The notes under the pieces: generated by a model
Told to the model about the DNA's origin: nothing
Seen by the model: the letters and a program-made list of their open reading frames with translations, nothing else
Database searches by the model: none
Shown: piece by piece, positions 16,917-26,464 of the stretch
How positions within the stretch are numbered: the first letter of the stretch is position 1
Layout: each line of letters starts with the position of its first letter
Translations under genes and position numbers: made by a program
Source of the DNA: a bacterium SCSIO 12643
Lineage (GTDB): Bacteria > Bacteroidota > Bacteroidia > Flavobacteriales_G > Salibacteraceae
Assembly: GCA_024398135.1 (NCBI GenBank)
Contig: CP073750.1
Span: forward strand, 3,958,471-4,022,470
Direction: 5' to 3'
DNA length: 64,000 nucleotides

Positions 16917-17600
16917 TTAAAGTTCTGCCCAAAGTCGGATGAGATTGCTATACACCTGTTGTAATTTCAGGTGTTCTTCGGTATTGGCTTTTCCATTTTT
17001 TTCCATTGCCTGAATGACTTCATAGGTTTGGTAAATTAATTCGCGTTTATGGGCATCACGTACAATACACTGCATCCAGGTCACTGCAACCAAACGCTCT
17101 CCTGATTTCACCGGATTCACCCGATGTAATTGTGTGGTTGGATAACAAATCGCATCTCCGGCTGCTAGTTTATAAGCTTTGTACTCACCTCCAGTCATCA
17201 CTTCTAACTCTCCGCCCTCATAGTCTTCCGGCTCGTTTAAAAACAAGGTCATACCCACATCCGTACGGATGGTATACTCTCGCCCATTCAACGGACTATC
17301 CACATGAGTACCATAATGCATTCCTTCAGTATAACGACTTACCAATGGCGGCATATACATCTTGGGCATCACCCCAAATTTTACCAGTTCGTGGTTCAAC
17401 ATCGCACGCAGTAAATACTGCTCAATTTGCAGATTCTGAGGTGAATTGACCAATTGCTCGTTATACTTCACTTTCACTGCAGCACCTGATGCGGTGAGCT
17501 TACCATCCTCAAATTTGCTATTCCGTAGGGAGTCACGTACTTGTTGGAGTTCTTCCTGATTTAATACACCTTTTAAGTGTATAAAACTTCCTGTTGCCAT
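16917..17600 (-). CDS. Fe(II)/2-oxoglutarate-dependent PKHD-type hydroxylase (PiuC/YbiX family)
   Basis: 227 residues, the usual size for this family. The double-stranded beta-helix metal site is visible as HVD (in YGTHVDSPL) and a distal His in YPTTQLHRVNPV, with Arg in SGERLVAVTW as the 2-oxoglutarate ligand; the family tail IYQTYEVI is also present. E. coli YbiX and Pseudomonas PiuC are iron-regulated relatives linked to siderophore uptake, but no TonB receptor lies beside this gene. There is no signal peptide. It is transcribed alone, towards the T9SS cargo gene. Confidence 0.9.
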   Translation of the reverse strand: MATGSFIHLKGVLNQEELQQVRDSLRNSKFEDGKLTASGAAVKVKYNEQLVNSPQNLQIEQYLLRAMLNHELVKFGVMPKMYMPPLVSRYTEGMHYGTHVDSPLNGREYTIRTDVGMTLFLNEPEDYEGGELEVMTGGEYKAYKLAAGDAICYPTTQLHRVNPVKSGERLVAVTWMQCIVRDAHKRELIYQTYEVIQAMEKNGKANTEEHLKLQQVYSNLIRLWAEL

Positions 17601-17690
17601 ATGTGTGGTTATTTAGATTGGGCTTGTTAATGTCGCCTATCTGATGAAACATTGAGCCTCAAAACTAGTGGAGCAATTCAGAATCTTTAT

Positions 17691-17710
17691 AGGTAAAATT
17701 ACCTGTTTCA
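17691..17710 (+). promoter_or_regulatory. Conserved palindromic operator-like motif, copy 2
   Basis: AGGTAAAATTACCTGTTTCA lies 91 bases upstream of the minus-strand dioxygenase and about 380 bases upstream of the plus-strand TPR-LuxR gene. The rest of the 17601-18086 gap is AT-rich and holds no gene I can support. Confidence 0.55.
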
Positions 17711-18057
17711 TGAAAACCCCAGTAACCCTCTTCTAAGAAAAAATAAACGGAAAAAAGCCTTTTTGGTTAGTGATTAGATAGTGGTAATGAAAGTAGACTC
17801 ACTTCCCAAAAAGACTTTATATTTGAAACATTTGTGTTTGGAAATCTCAAGTAATAAATTCCCTATGTTCTTGCGGCTAATTTCAGCTAATCACCACAAA
17901 ATATTCAGTTAAACACCTTTACATCACCTTATCAATTCACTAAAATCACCTTTACTTTAACTATACATAAAAAACAAGCAACTAATAACCAGTTGTTTAT
18001 TTTAATTTTTAAATTATGAATACATTCTGATTTTTATGGTGCGATTTCCGCATTGCC

Positions 18058-18065
18058 TAATTTTG
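18058..18065 (+). promoter_or_regulatory. Candidate -7 promoter element of the first TPR-LuxR gene
   Basis: TAATTTTG matches TAnnTTTG and lies 22 bases before the ATG at 18087. It supports that start over the earlier in-frame ATG at 18036, which would lie upstream of the transcript. Confidence 0.4.
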
Positions 18066-18086
18066 CTCGCACACAACGATCAAATC

Positions 18087-19778
18087 ATGAATATACTTTT
18101 AAAAGCAACCTTATTCATCTACTTTCTGATTTTATCTAACCCTTCATTTTCGCAAACCTCAAAATACAACCTTGATGATGTGAATCATTTCTTAGAACTG
18201 GCCGAATCCTATAGAATATCTCAACCCGATAGTTGTTTATATTATTCGGAAAAAGCCGCTCAGATTTCATCTAAATATAAGTATCCACTCCAACTGGTTA
18301 AGTCATATCTTCTTTTAGCCAACTACCACTGGAGAAGAACCGAATATAAAGAAGCTTTACAATATGCACATGATGCACAGAAACGATCCAGAGATTTGGA
18401 TAATAAAGAACAACTTGCACATGCCAATCTACTTATTGCCAACATATACCTGGAACTTGGTGATTACGATCAAAAAATAGATTTAATATTTGATGCCCTG
18501 GAAATATTTAAACGCTCCGGAAACAAAAAAGGGATCTCGTACGCATACATCAGTATTTCAGCTGCTTATTTTAAACAAAACAACATGGATAAAGCTTTTG
18601 AATATGCGTTTAATTCTTTGGAGACCTCAAAGAAAATCAAAGATTTAAATGGTACAGCAAGAGCGCTAAACAATATTGGAGTAATGTACGGTACTCTTAA
18701 AAACTACAAACAAGAACAATCCTATTATCTCAAATCTATCGCAATTGCACAACAAATGCATGATGAACTCAGAGAAGGAGTTTTGTATTTAAATATCGGT
18801 AAAACGCTCTACAACCTGAATGCACTGGATTCTTCATACCAATACATCAAACAAGCACAACTCATTTTTGAAAACACAAAAAATGACAAATACCTCGCAG
18901 AGATTCATATCCAACTAGCATATAATTATTTAAAATCGCTCCAATATGATCTGGGTATCCAAAATGCTCAGATTGCCTTTAACCTTGGAGAAAAACATCG
19001 ACTAGTGAATACTATGGCAGATGCTGCGAAGGTTTCTCAACTACTCTATGAAGCCTCAAATGATGTCGCGCAAGCGTATCAATACGCCAAAATACACTTT
19101 AACCTTCAGGATAGTCTAAACCTCCAAAGTATCAACTCCCAGGTAGCCCAAATCGAAATGAAATATGAAGTTGAACACGCACTTTTAAAAAAAGAAGCCG
19201 AACAAAAGCATAAACAATCTTCCTACGTCATGATATTCACCATTGTGGTAGCCATAATGTGCCTGGTGGTAATCGGAATCTACTACAGCAGCAAAATAAA
19301 AATAACCCAAACCATACAGGAACGAATTGAATTAGAGTTTGAGTTAGAAACTAAACACAAAGAACTGGTATCCAACACTATGTCTTTATTAAAAACAAAC
19401 AAGACCCTCACTGAGATCACCAATAATTTAAATGAAGTGTTAAATTATGACAACCTGTACGAAACACAGCTAGCTGTCAATGCCATTGCCAACTCTGTTA
19501 AACAAGCTACCAGATCTAATGTTTGGAAAGAATTTGAAATGCGGTTTCAACAGGTACATCATAAGTTTAACGAGAACCTATTGTCCAAGTTTCCAAATTT
19601 AACTCCATCTGAACTTAGATTATGTGCACTACTCCGGCTCAACCTCACTACCAAAGAGATTTCTGAACTTACCGGTCAACGAACCTCTTCACTGGAAATT
19701 GCTCGTTCACGTTTACGTAAAAAACTGGGCATCACGGACCGAAACATCAATTTGGTGGTATTTCTTTCTGCTTTTTAG
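18087..19778 (+). CDS. TPR protein with membrane helix and C-terminal LuxR-type HTH, paralog 1
   Basis: About 563 residues from the ATG at 18087, which gives a clean signal peptide (MNILLKATLFIYFLILSNPS then FSQ). Residues about 25-360 are tetratricopeptide repeats with the ALNNIGVMY-type signature. One transmembrane helix follows (about 378-398, IFTIVVAIMCLVVIGIYY), then a coiled coil and a C-terminal LuxR-type helix-turn-helix (LTPSELRLCALLRLNLTTKE, then SSLEIARSRLRKKLGI). The layout is that of the Bacteroidetes regulators in which a periplasmic TPR sensor is wired across the membrane to a cytoplasmic DNA-binding domain. A close paralog follows directly, in the same orientation. The targets are unknown. 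Confidence 0.88.
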   Translation: MNILLKATLFIYFLILSNPSFSQTSKYNLDDVNHFLELAESYRISQPDSCLYYSEKAAQISSKYKYPLQLVKSYLLLANYHWRRTEYKEALQYAHDAQKRSRDLDNKEQLAHANLLIANIYLELGDYDQKIDLIFDALEIFKRSGNKKGISYAYISISAAYFKQNNMDKAFEYAFNSLETSKKIKDLNGTARALNNIGVMYGTLKNYKQEQSYYLKSIAIAQQMHDELREGVLYLNIGKTLYNLNALDSSYQYIKQAQLIFENTKNDKYLAEIHIQLAYNYLKSLQYDLGIQNAQIAFNLGEKHRLVNTMADAAKVSQLLYEASNDVAQAYQYAKIHFNLQDSLNLQSINSQVAQIEMKYEVEHALLKKEAEQKHKQSSYVMIFTIVVAIMCLVVIGIYYSSKIKITQTIQERIELEFELETKHKELVSNTMSLLKTNKTLTEITNNLNEVLNYDNLYETQLAVNAIANSVKQATRSNVWKEFEMRFQQVHHKFNENLLSKFPNLTPSELRLCALLRLNLTTKEISELTGQRTSSLEIARSRLRKKLGITDRNINLVVFLSAF

Positions 19779-19832
19779 ACTGGCATCAATCCCATATATT
19801 GAAAATATCTAGAAGGTTGATCCATAAACAAA

Positions 19833-19860
19833 AGAGCACCTGCAAATTTGCAGGTGCTCT
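19833..19860 (+). terminator. Perfect 28-base palindrome after TPR-LuxR paralog 1
   Basis: AGAGCACCTGCAAA meets TTTGCAGGTGCTCT with no spacer. It is a strong hairpin 55 bases past the stop codon, but lacks a T-run on the plus strand, so it is either a non-canonical terminator or a protein-binding site. The 19779-20211 gap holds this, AT-rich sequence and the promoter of the next gene. Confidence 0.6.
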
Positions 19861-20174
19861 ATCAATAAACAACACAATTTTAACAGCTTAAGTTAATTAT
19901 TTAATGAACTATATAATAAAACTTATCCATATTATTTATTGACTTTTTGATAGGGTTACGTAGATCTATTAATTACTAATATTTCACCTATGACGAAAGT
20001 GAATTAATCAAAGGAATAATCTAACCTAAACCATCTCAACATTGCCTTAACATCATTAAAAAATAACCTTACATCAACTATACAAACAAAATAAACAACT
20101 GATTAACAAAAACATACTCACAAGCCACTTCTCTAAACAAAAAACCATTTTCAAGTTTCGATATAGACATTCGC

Positions 20175-20182
20175 TAAATTTG
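20175..20182 (+). promoter_or_regulatory. Candidate -7 promoter element of the second TPR-LuxR gene
   Basis: TAAATTTG matches TAnnTTTG, 29 bases before the ATG at 20212. No clear TTTG was found at the -33 spacing. Confidence 0.4.
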
Positions 20183-20211
20183 TTTTTTAGACAATCAATA
20201 CAATCCATAAA

Positions 20212-21903
20212 ATGAATCAGGTTTTAAGAGTAATGACCATCATCTTTTTTTTGATTATATCTCATTCATCATTTACACAAAATCAAAAGGTAGACTATGA
20301 ACAGATAAACCATTTACTAGAAAGAGCGCAATCTTATAAAAGTTCTCAATCAGATAGTTGTTTAGTCTATGCAGAACAAGCAATGCTATTATCTAAAGAA
20401 AATAAATACCCTATTCTACTTATTGAATCGTATCTTCTTTTAGCTGATTATCATTGGAAAAGAAGTGAATATAAAAATGCGCTGGAATATGCGCACAAAG
20501 CCGAAGAGCTTTCCCAAGACCAAGATGATAAAAAACTATATGCCCGTTCAATTCTAATTATTGCCGACATACATATCGAAACGGGCAGCTCTAATCAGAA
20601 ATTGGACTTATTATTTGACGCACTGGATATATTCGATCAACAGAATAATTTCAAAGGTAAATCACACACTTACATCAGTATTAGTGGCGCATATTACAGA
20701 TATGGTAATATCGCTAAAGCCCTTGAATATTGCCAAAAATCACTGGATGAATCCAGAAAAATCAATGACCTTAATGGAATCTCCAGAGCCTTGAATAACC
20801 TCGGAGCTATGTATCATGAACTTAAAAACTTTGAACAGGAAAAATTATACTATCTAGAATCGTTAACCATTGCTCATGAAATGAATAACGAATTATTGGC
20901 AGGAATTATCTATTCAAATCTCAGCAAAGTATATTCTAACCTTAATGATTTAGATTCGTCATACTACTACCTAAATCAAGCAATGACTATTTTTAAAACC
21001 ATTCAAAATCATAAGCGTATTGCTCAATCTTATATTCTATTAGCCATTTACTATCAAAAATTACAACAATATGACCTTGCATTTGAAAACGCACAAATTG
21101 CATTAGAAATTAGTAAGTCCTATGATTTAGATATTACAATAGCCCACTCTGCACAGTTATTACGAGAGCTATATGAAAAAACTGGCGACATAGAAAATGC
21201 TTATAAAAATTCCCAGATTTATCACGATATTAAGGATAGCATAAATTCTCATACTATAGATTCACGTATAGAACAGATCGAAATGAAGTATGCCTTTGAG
21301 CACACGCTTTTAGAAAAAGAATCTGAGCAAAAGCATACACGTTTGATTTATATCACCGTTTTCACTATCGTGATCACATTGATGAGTTTAGCCTTGATTA
21401 TTACGTACTTTAGAAGTAAAATTAGAATAGCCCATTCAATTCAAGAAAAAATCAAACTGGAATCCGAATTGGAAATTAAACACAAAGAGTTAGCAACCAA
21501 CACTATGCATCTAATTAAAACCAATAAGACATTGAATGAAATCACCACCCATCTAATCGAAGTACTTGACTATGATAACTTACATGACACACAATCGGCT
21601 GTCAACACCGTAATCAATGGTATTAAACAAGCTTCCAGATCTAAAGTTTGGAAAGAATTCGAAATACGATTTCAACAAGTGCACAACAATTTTTATGATA
21701 ACCTATTGACCAGGTTCCCCAAACTAACGGCATTGGACCTTAGACTATGCGCACTACTTCGACTTAATTTGACCACCAAAGAAATATGTGAACTTACCGG
21801 TCAAAGAACTTCATCATTAGAAATTGCTCGTTCTCGCTTAAGAAAAAAACTGGGTATTACTGACCGAAGTATAAATTTAGTGGTATTTCTTTCTGCATTC
21901 TAA
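20212..21903 (+). CDS. TPR protein with membrane helix and C-terminal LuxR-type HTH, paralog 2
   Basis: 563 residues, collinear with the preceding gene along its whole length. It has a signal peptide ending SSFTQ, TPR repeats about 25-360, one membrane helix (about 378-398), a coiled coil and a LuxR-type HTH whose last 45 residues are almost identical to paralog 1. The sensing part has diverged much more than the DNA-binding end. That suggests the two read different signals but bind the same or overlapping sites. The two genes arose by tandem duplication that included the upstream region. Confidence 0.88.
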   Translation: MNQVLRVMTIIFFLIISHSSFTQNQKVDYEQINHLLERAQSYKSSQSDSCLVYAEQAMLLSKENKYPILLIESYLLLADYHWKRSEYKNALEYAHKAEELSQDQDDKKLYARSILIIADIHIETGSSNQKLDLLFDALDIFDQQNNFKGKSHTYISISGAYYRYGNIAKALEYCQKSLDESRKINDLNGISRALNNLGAMYHELKNFEQEKLYYLESLTIAHEMNNELLAGIIYSNLSKVYSNLNDLDSSYYYLNQAMTIFKTIQNHKRIAQSYILLAIYYQKLQQYDLAFENAQIALEISKSYDLDITIAHSAQLLRELYEKTGDIENAYKNSQIYHDIKDSINSHTIDSRIEQIEMKYAFEHTLLEKESEQKHTRLIYITVFTIVITLMSLALIITYFRSKIRIAHSIQEKIKLESELEIKHKELATNTMHLIKTNKTLNEITTHLIEVLDYDNLHDTQSAVNTVINGIKQASRSKVWKEFEIRFQQVHNNFYDNLLTRFPKLTALDLRLCALLRLNLTTKEICELTGQRTSSLEIARSRLRKKLGITDRSINLVVFLSAF

Positions 21904-21931
21904 AGGACTTACTCATTTTTTAAAACAAAAA

Positions 21932-21959
21932 GCACTTACAACTAAATTGCTGTAAGTGC
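21932..21959 (+). terminator. Hairpin after TPR-LuxR paralog 2
   Basis: GCACTTACA (21932-21940) pairs with TGTAAGTGC (21951-21959), with a 10-base loop and then CTTTAAAA. It lies 29 bases past the stop and is a plausible terminator with a weak T-tract. Confidence 0.6.
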
Positions 21960-22125
21960 CTTTAAAATACCTATCTAATTAATGATGCTTAATAATGTTT
22001 AGGGCATTAATGCACCAATTAGTTAGATAACCACATTATCTCAATTTTAGTTTAAGTGAGCGTACATAAAACTAAAAACTCACTACAAAAATCGCTTTAA
22101 CACTTTATACATTTGATTTAAAACG

Positions 22126-22185
22126 CCTTAAAACAACCTTAACGAATCTGTAAAATCCCCATACTCCAACTATACTTTAAGCTCA
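22126..22185 (+). repeat. Third copy of the upstream sequence of the TPR-LuxR genes, without a gene
   Basis: GCCTTAAAACAACCTTAACG and, further on, CTCCAACTATAC resemble the stretches upstream of the two paralogs (about 17919-17980 and 20045-20090, which read CCTTTACTTTAACTATAC and CCTTACATCAACTATAC). No plus-strand gene follows it. The 21904-22286 gap otherwise holds only the hairpin and AT-rich sequence. Confidence 0.4.
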
Positions 22186-22286
22186 AATAATGAATCACAC
22201 GCGTACAGTTTAATTAAACACTTCAAAAATCTAATGTTTTCATTAAACAAATACACCTTCTAAGCTGATAGGTAAGTTCTCAAACA

Positions 22287-23345
22287 CTACTTCTTTCGAA
22301 TCGTATAAAACTCCGTGTTATTTAAACCATAACCAATATAGTCCTCAGGGAAATGATATCGAACTATGGATATATCGGAAAACAACTTTGAATGCGCCCA
22401 ATGACTCCCTTCATCAACGGTTTGAGCTCCTGTACTCCCTATAAATTCCAACAATCCACCATTAGATGTATCATAAGTCCGCTCTATAGCTATCCACTCC
22501 ATATCATTTGCGCAGTGAAACATATCCAACGTGTTCAATGGCATAGAGGTAATTTCCCAATGCAAACCACCATCTTCAGTTTTGTAAAAACTACTACCAC
22601 CATCCATAAAACCCAATAGGTTGCCATAGAAATGCATGCTTCTTACATAACTCCATGGAATATGTGGTTTGACAACCGTTTTCCATGTAACTCCCATATC
22701 ATCACTTCTGTAAAGCTCTTGATTTTCACCAGGAACAAAAACCAGTTCACCAGTCGTATAAAATTTATCATCATAATTTTTCACATCCAGATTCATCAAT
22801 GTCCAACTCTTACCTCCATCAGTAGTTCGCCCCATATGAAAGCTACGCGCCCCCATCTGGTAAGGCGTACGAATAATTGCTAATCCATTCATTTCATCAA
22901 AAAAATGCAATGATTTAATGCTTTCATACTGAGAAAAAAAGCTTTTCACCCATGTACGACCACCGTTTATTGTCTTAAGTAAAACCGCACCTTTATCACA
23001 ATCATCATCTAAACACCCGTGCATGGCATCTCCGGATGCAAAGCCAATATTGGGGTCAATAAAATTCACAGAAAAGAGATGTAGAGTTGTTCCGGAGTTT
23101 TGCTTTTGCCAAATCTGTCCAGCATTCGAGGTTTTATAGATTTCTCCATTATACCCAACAATAAACCCTGTACTGGAATTCACAAAAAATAAATCCCGGT
23201 GGTTAATCGTCAAATTATGGATTCGTTTGGTAACTGTCCAGTTCTCTAAAATTTCAATTTTAGAAGCTGAATTTGTTGTCTCCTTTTCGCAGCTACTCCA
23301 GAACAAAGAAGTTGCGATAATTGCTAAGGTGAAGTATCTTTTCAT
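22287..23345 (-). CDS. Lipoprotein with YCF48/BNR-like beta-propeller repeats
   Basis: 352 residues. The N-terminus has a lipoprotein signal peptide with the lipobox ending SSC at about residue 19. The rest is a series of short repeats of the form KTxNGGxTW / TTDGGKSW / KTEDGGLHW, each with G-F and Asp-box character, as in the YCF48/photosystem-assembly-like and BNR propellers that Bacteroidetes use as surface proteins. No enzyme active site is evident. The likely location is the outer membrane. Single gene. Confidence 0.8.
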   Translation of the reverse strand: MKRYFTLAIIATSLFWSSCEKETTNSASKIEILENWTVTKRIHNLTINHRDLFFVNSSTGFIVGYNGEIYKTSNAGQIWQKQNSGTTLHLFSVNFIDPNIGFASGDAMHGCLDDDCDKGAVLLKTINGGRTWVKSFFSQYESIKSLHFFDEMNGLAIIRTPYQMGARSFHMGRTTDGGKSWTLMNLDVKNYDDKFYTTGELVFVPGENQELYRSDDMGVTWKTVVKPHIPWSYVRSMHFYGNLLGFMDGGSSFYKTEDGGLHWEITSMPLNTLDMFHCANDMEWIAIERTYDTSNGGLLEFIGSTGAQTVDEGSHWAHSKLFSDISIVRYHFPEDYIGYGLNNTEFYTIRKK

Positions 23346-23467
23346 AGTATCTAACCTGGTTATTTAAACTTAGGACGTGGTAAATATAGGTGATATCCTC
23401 TATTCAATAAAATAAATCATGGCATTATCCTTGTGCTTTTCTGCTACAAAATAAAAACATTCATCAT

Positions 23468-23797
23468 ATGAAAATATTCATACTCATAATCGGAATTTTA
23501 ACCCTATCCTTTTCTACCAAAGCCCAGTATATTGGAAAAACGCTGGACATTACTCACAATTACGATCATTCATATATAGAAGCTGAATTCGAACCAAACA
23601 CTTCCTATATCATGATTTATTGGGGCAACCAAAACGGACTTTTAAAAAATCAGGATCGCAAAAACATGAAGTTTAGATCATATGCCGCTTTCTTTGAATA
23701 TCTGGAACAGTTTGGATGGATATACATGGAAAGGTTTCCGATTGTTAACTCTAGCGTTGTTAAGATCATTTTTAAGCGTGAACCCCATCAACATTGA
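23468..23797 (+). CDS. Small secreted protein of unknown function
   Basis: 109 residues: a signal peptide (about 1-19, ending TKAQ) and a short mature domain rich in Tyr, Ile and Phe. I do not recognise the family. The start ATG is preceded by A-rich sequence. The gene is isolated between the propeller lipoprotein (divergent) and the next lipoprotein gene. Confidence 0.6.
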   Translation: MKIFILIIGILTLSFSTKAQYIGKTLDITHNYDHSYIEAEFEPNTSYIMIYWGNQNGLLKNQDRKNMKFRSYAAFFEYLEQFGWIYMERFPIVNSSVVKIIFKREPHQH

Positions 23798-23950
23798 GCC
23801 TTAGCCCCATTTGATAGAATCTAATTCTGTAGTATTTGATGGTCCGGGTTCAACACCTCTCTTCTTATCTCTTTTAGCGAGACTCATTGAATTCAATTCG
23901 TTTGACGATTTCGATTTTAATAGGTTAAAAACACGTGTTTTATTAAAACC

Positions 23951-23970
23951 AGTACAATTACCTGTTTTTA
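23951..23970 (+). promoter_or_regulatory. Conserved palindromic operator-like motif, copy 3
   Basis: AGTACAATTACCTGTTTTTA, differing from the consensus in the left arm only. It lies 208 bases upstream of the lipoprotein gene at 24178. Further down the same gap, GTTTCGTCTACA (24016-24027) recurs exactly at 31596-31607 before another secreted-protein gene and may be part of a promoter. The rest of 23798-24177 holds no gene. Confidence 0.5.
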
Positions 23971-24177
23971 AATTCAACTGATTTCATTCCTTTTTTCCTT
24001 CTCCTTTTATATCTAGTTTCGTCTACATAACAAAAAAACAACCATTGAAAAGCACCTGAGTTAATCACATTATGCCCCTAAGTTTATACTAGCGTACAAT
24101 CTATCTCGATTTTATGAGTTAAAAAAGTGTTTAACCGATAAAACACCTGGTCAAGTAATTTTTAACTATCTATAATT

Positions 24178-25125
24178 ATGAAAAATCAAGTAGCCATAGC
24201 CGCACTTGCGCTCTCCATGCTTGGAGTCAGCTGTCAGAAAGACGAAATGTCTAACCTACAACAAACATCATCAGCATCCACGATGAATAAAACCATCCTG
24301 GTATTTGATGACGCCAACGATCTACGAAAAGGACTGGATCAGGCTTACCTTCTACTAGAAAATGATCAAAAAGCTTTAGATCAAATTGCGCAGAAAATGA
24401 ATTTGTCAAACCTGGATCTAACCCAATCGGAAAGTTACAAAACAGTTCTCCAGTATAATTCGGAATCTCTGGAATATCTGAAAAACAGAACAAAAGAAGG
24501 CGTGTTAGCTCATTTTACGTCTGCCCTGGATATTTACAATGAGGCTATTAGATTAACGGATAAAAATCAGCAACAAGCCATGGTGGAAAAGTATTCTACG
24601 ATTTTAGGTATGGAAGAGTCTGGCTTGGTGGTTTGTAAAATCGGGAATCCAGCCTTAGCAGCCATATCTAACTCAAATGGTCAATATCAAATAGCAGAAA
24701 ATATTGAATCCGCAATTCCAGTAAGTCGAAGCAACAGAATACTATACTCTGTAAAACAGCACGTATATTATTCTCCGGGATTTAAATTTCTAGTTGCCAC
24801 TCATTTATATTATGAATACAGTGGATCAGGTATTATTGGGCAATCTTACCATACTTATGTATGGGCAAATAATACCTGGGTGGCATATCCAACATCTGAA
24901 ACAACATTCAACTCTACATGTTGGTGGTATGGTTCCGGATCTGCGAATTATCTAAGCGGAACACGATATAACGCAAATAATGTATCTCATTCAGTGAGTT
25001 ACCCCGGGGTTGGTGCTAATACATGGTTTGGATTAGACTCTAATTATAAAATCGTATTAAACGGTTTTACTAGATATGGAAATTTCAATGGGGTAACCAG
25101 TACAATTAACCACATTCCAATATAA
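24178..25125 (+). CDS. Putative lipoprotein of unknown function
   Basis: 315 residues with a lipoprotein signal peptide (lipobox LGVSC near residue 19). Residues about 40-150 look helical and charged. From about 185 to the end the sequence is rich in Tyr, Trp, Gly, Ser and Asn, with the look of a beta-sheet extracellular domain. No family recognised. The gene has an unusually long leader region with an operator-like motif and ends at a strong terminator, so it is a single-gene transcript. Confidence 0.7.
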   Translation: MKNQVAIAALALSMLGVSCQKDEMSNLQQTSSASTMNKTILVFDDANDLRKGLDQAYLLLENDQKALDQIAQKMNLSNLDLTQSESYKTVLQYNSESLEYLKNRTKEGVLAHFTSALDIYNEAIRLTDKNQQQAMVEKYSTILGMEESGLVVCKIGNPALAAISNSNGQYQIAENIESAIPVSRSNRILYSVKQHVYYSPGFKFLVATHLYYEYSGSGIIGQSYHTYVWANNTWVAYPTSETTFNSTCWWYGSGSANYLSGTRYNANNVSHSVSYPGVGANTWFGLDSNYKIVLNGFTRYGNFNGVTSTINHIPI

Positions 25126-25148
25126 GTCAAACAATATCTAGATTTAAG

Positions 25149-25176
25149 AGCGCTCTGTTTCTAGAGCGCTTTTTTT
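25149..25176 (+). terminator. Rho-independent terminator between converging genes
   Basis: AGCGCTCT (25149-25156, read on the plus strand from AGCGC) pairs with AGAGCGCT (25163-25170) across a GTTTCT loop, followed by six T. It ends the lipoprotein transcript and overlaps the stop codon of the converging TetR gene. Confidence 0.88.
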
Positions 25177-25786
25177 AGACCCTTAGACTATCCCAGGCAG
25201 CCTTAAACGCTTCATTTAACATCGATTCTTTCAACTCGCCAAAAACTGCTTTAGATTGCATCAAAAAAGTCAATGGATAAATCATATACGCATACAAAAT
25301 AGAATCCGGAATCTCCTTGATAATCCCTTCATCCTGTCCTCGTTTCCATAACTCTAAAAGTGGCTGATTATACTTCATGCGATCAGAATTGTATTCTACC
25401 TCCACAATATTCGTATGCTCACATTGCCACAAAAAAGCAGCTTCTTTTTCATGTTCCTGATGAAACCTTACTACATATTCCCAAATCATCTGAAAACATT
25501 TTTTAATAGGTTGGTTCGATTCATACCCTGAGTAAACAATTTCGGCATATTGGGATTGAACTTCCAGATAAAGTTGATTAACTAAATCCTGCTTATGTTC
25601 AAAGTATAAATAAATAGTGGCTGGAGACACCTCCGCAAGCTTCGCAATTTTTGACATCGAAGCTCCTTGAAATCCACCGGAATTTACAAGCAATAAAGTG
25701 GCCTCAAAAATCCTGTTTTTCTTATCAATACTTTTCTGTAATTTCAAGGTTCTGGAACCACTATTTTTAACCTTATTCTCCTCCAC
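25175..25786 (-). CDS. TetR/AcrR family transcriptional regulator
   Basis: 203 residues. The N-terminal HTH region is typical: FEATLLLVNSGGFQGASMSK, then AKLAEVSPATIYLYFEHKQD. The C-terminal ligand domain (about 75-203) is divergent and Trp/Tyr-rich, as usual. There is no adjacent pump or enzyme gene on either side, so its target is unclear. A palindrome about 75-100 bases upstream is a good candidate for its own operator. Confidence 0.93.
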   Translation of the reverse strand: MEENKVKNSGSRTLKLQKSIDKKNRIFEATLLLVNSGGFQGASMSKIAKLAEVSPATIYLYFEHKQDLVNQLYLEVQSQYAEIVYSGYESNQPIKKCFQMIWEYVVRFHQEHEKEAAFLWQCEHTNIVEVEYNSDRMKYNQPLLELWKRGQDEGIIKEIPDSILYAYMIYPLTFLMQSKAVFGELKESMLNEAFKAAWDSLRV

Positions 25787-25860
25787 TTTTTTATTCTATA
25801 TCGTATTTAAAGCTGAAAATCCACTCTTTTGCTCAACACAAAAATACAAATCTCTCATTA

Positions 25861-25886
25861 AAAAAGAATGAATATTCACTTTTTAA
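25861..25886 (-). promoter_or_regulatory. Palindrome upstream of the TetR gene, probable operator
   Basis: An inverted repeat centred on GAATATTC, reading AAAGAATGAATATTCACTTT in its core. Only two positions of the 12-base arms are mismatched. TetR regulators commonly bind such sites upstream of their own genes. Confidence 0.45.
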
Positions 25887-26310
25887 ATCATAATCAAATA
25901 ACCAAACCAACATGCACAAACGAACAACAAATTATAAAACAAATATTTAAATACATCAAACTAAATTTAATTATAACTTAAAAACACCACTTCAAAAACG
26001 ATCACCACATGCACAATATCATAAATTCAAGAGCCTATCACATGACTTTCAAAATAATATTTGGCTATTTCCCGTCTGTTTTAAGCCGTATTCGCATCAA
26101 ATTCACACCTGATTTTACCTAAAGTTTTCTACCTCTAACTTTGGATCGGAAACCTGGTTAAAACAGCTCTCTTTTTGAAGTGTTCTTTGCCATACGAAAA
26201 GTGCTATTATTCGCCTCCAATTTGAGCTAAAAACCACCTCGCAGATCTACCTTCTTTTTTGGCTTCTCCCCTACTCTATTTTCAATATCCAGACATCCAA
26301 ATTCATACTT

Positions 26311-26331
26311 AAAATACGTGTTTATACGGAT
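26311..26331 (+). repeat. Partial copy (E) of the long upstream element, opposite orientation, in a 678-base gap
   Basis: AAAATACGTGTTTATACGGA matches the complement of 12401-12421 (near vsr) at all but one position. Unlike the other copies it would face plus-strand transcription, but no plus-strand gene follows before 27551. The whole gap 25787-26464 shows no convincing gene; apart from the TetR palindrome and this element I see only AT-rich sequence. Confidence 0.4.
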
Positions 26332-26464
26332 ACCGAATCTCATAGGATAAACTTTACTTTGTCATGATCATATAATTCTAAGACTCCAAAAAGCATCGTA
26401 GGGAAATAGATCAAAATGTATTGTTCAGAAAATCGTTTTCTATTTTCCCGCTTTTTGGATTTAA

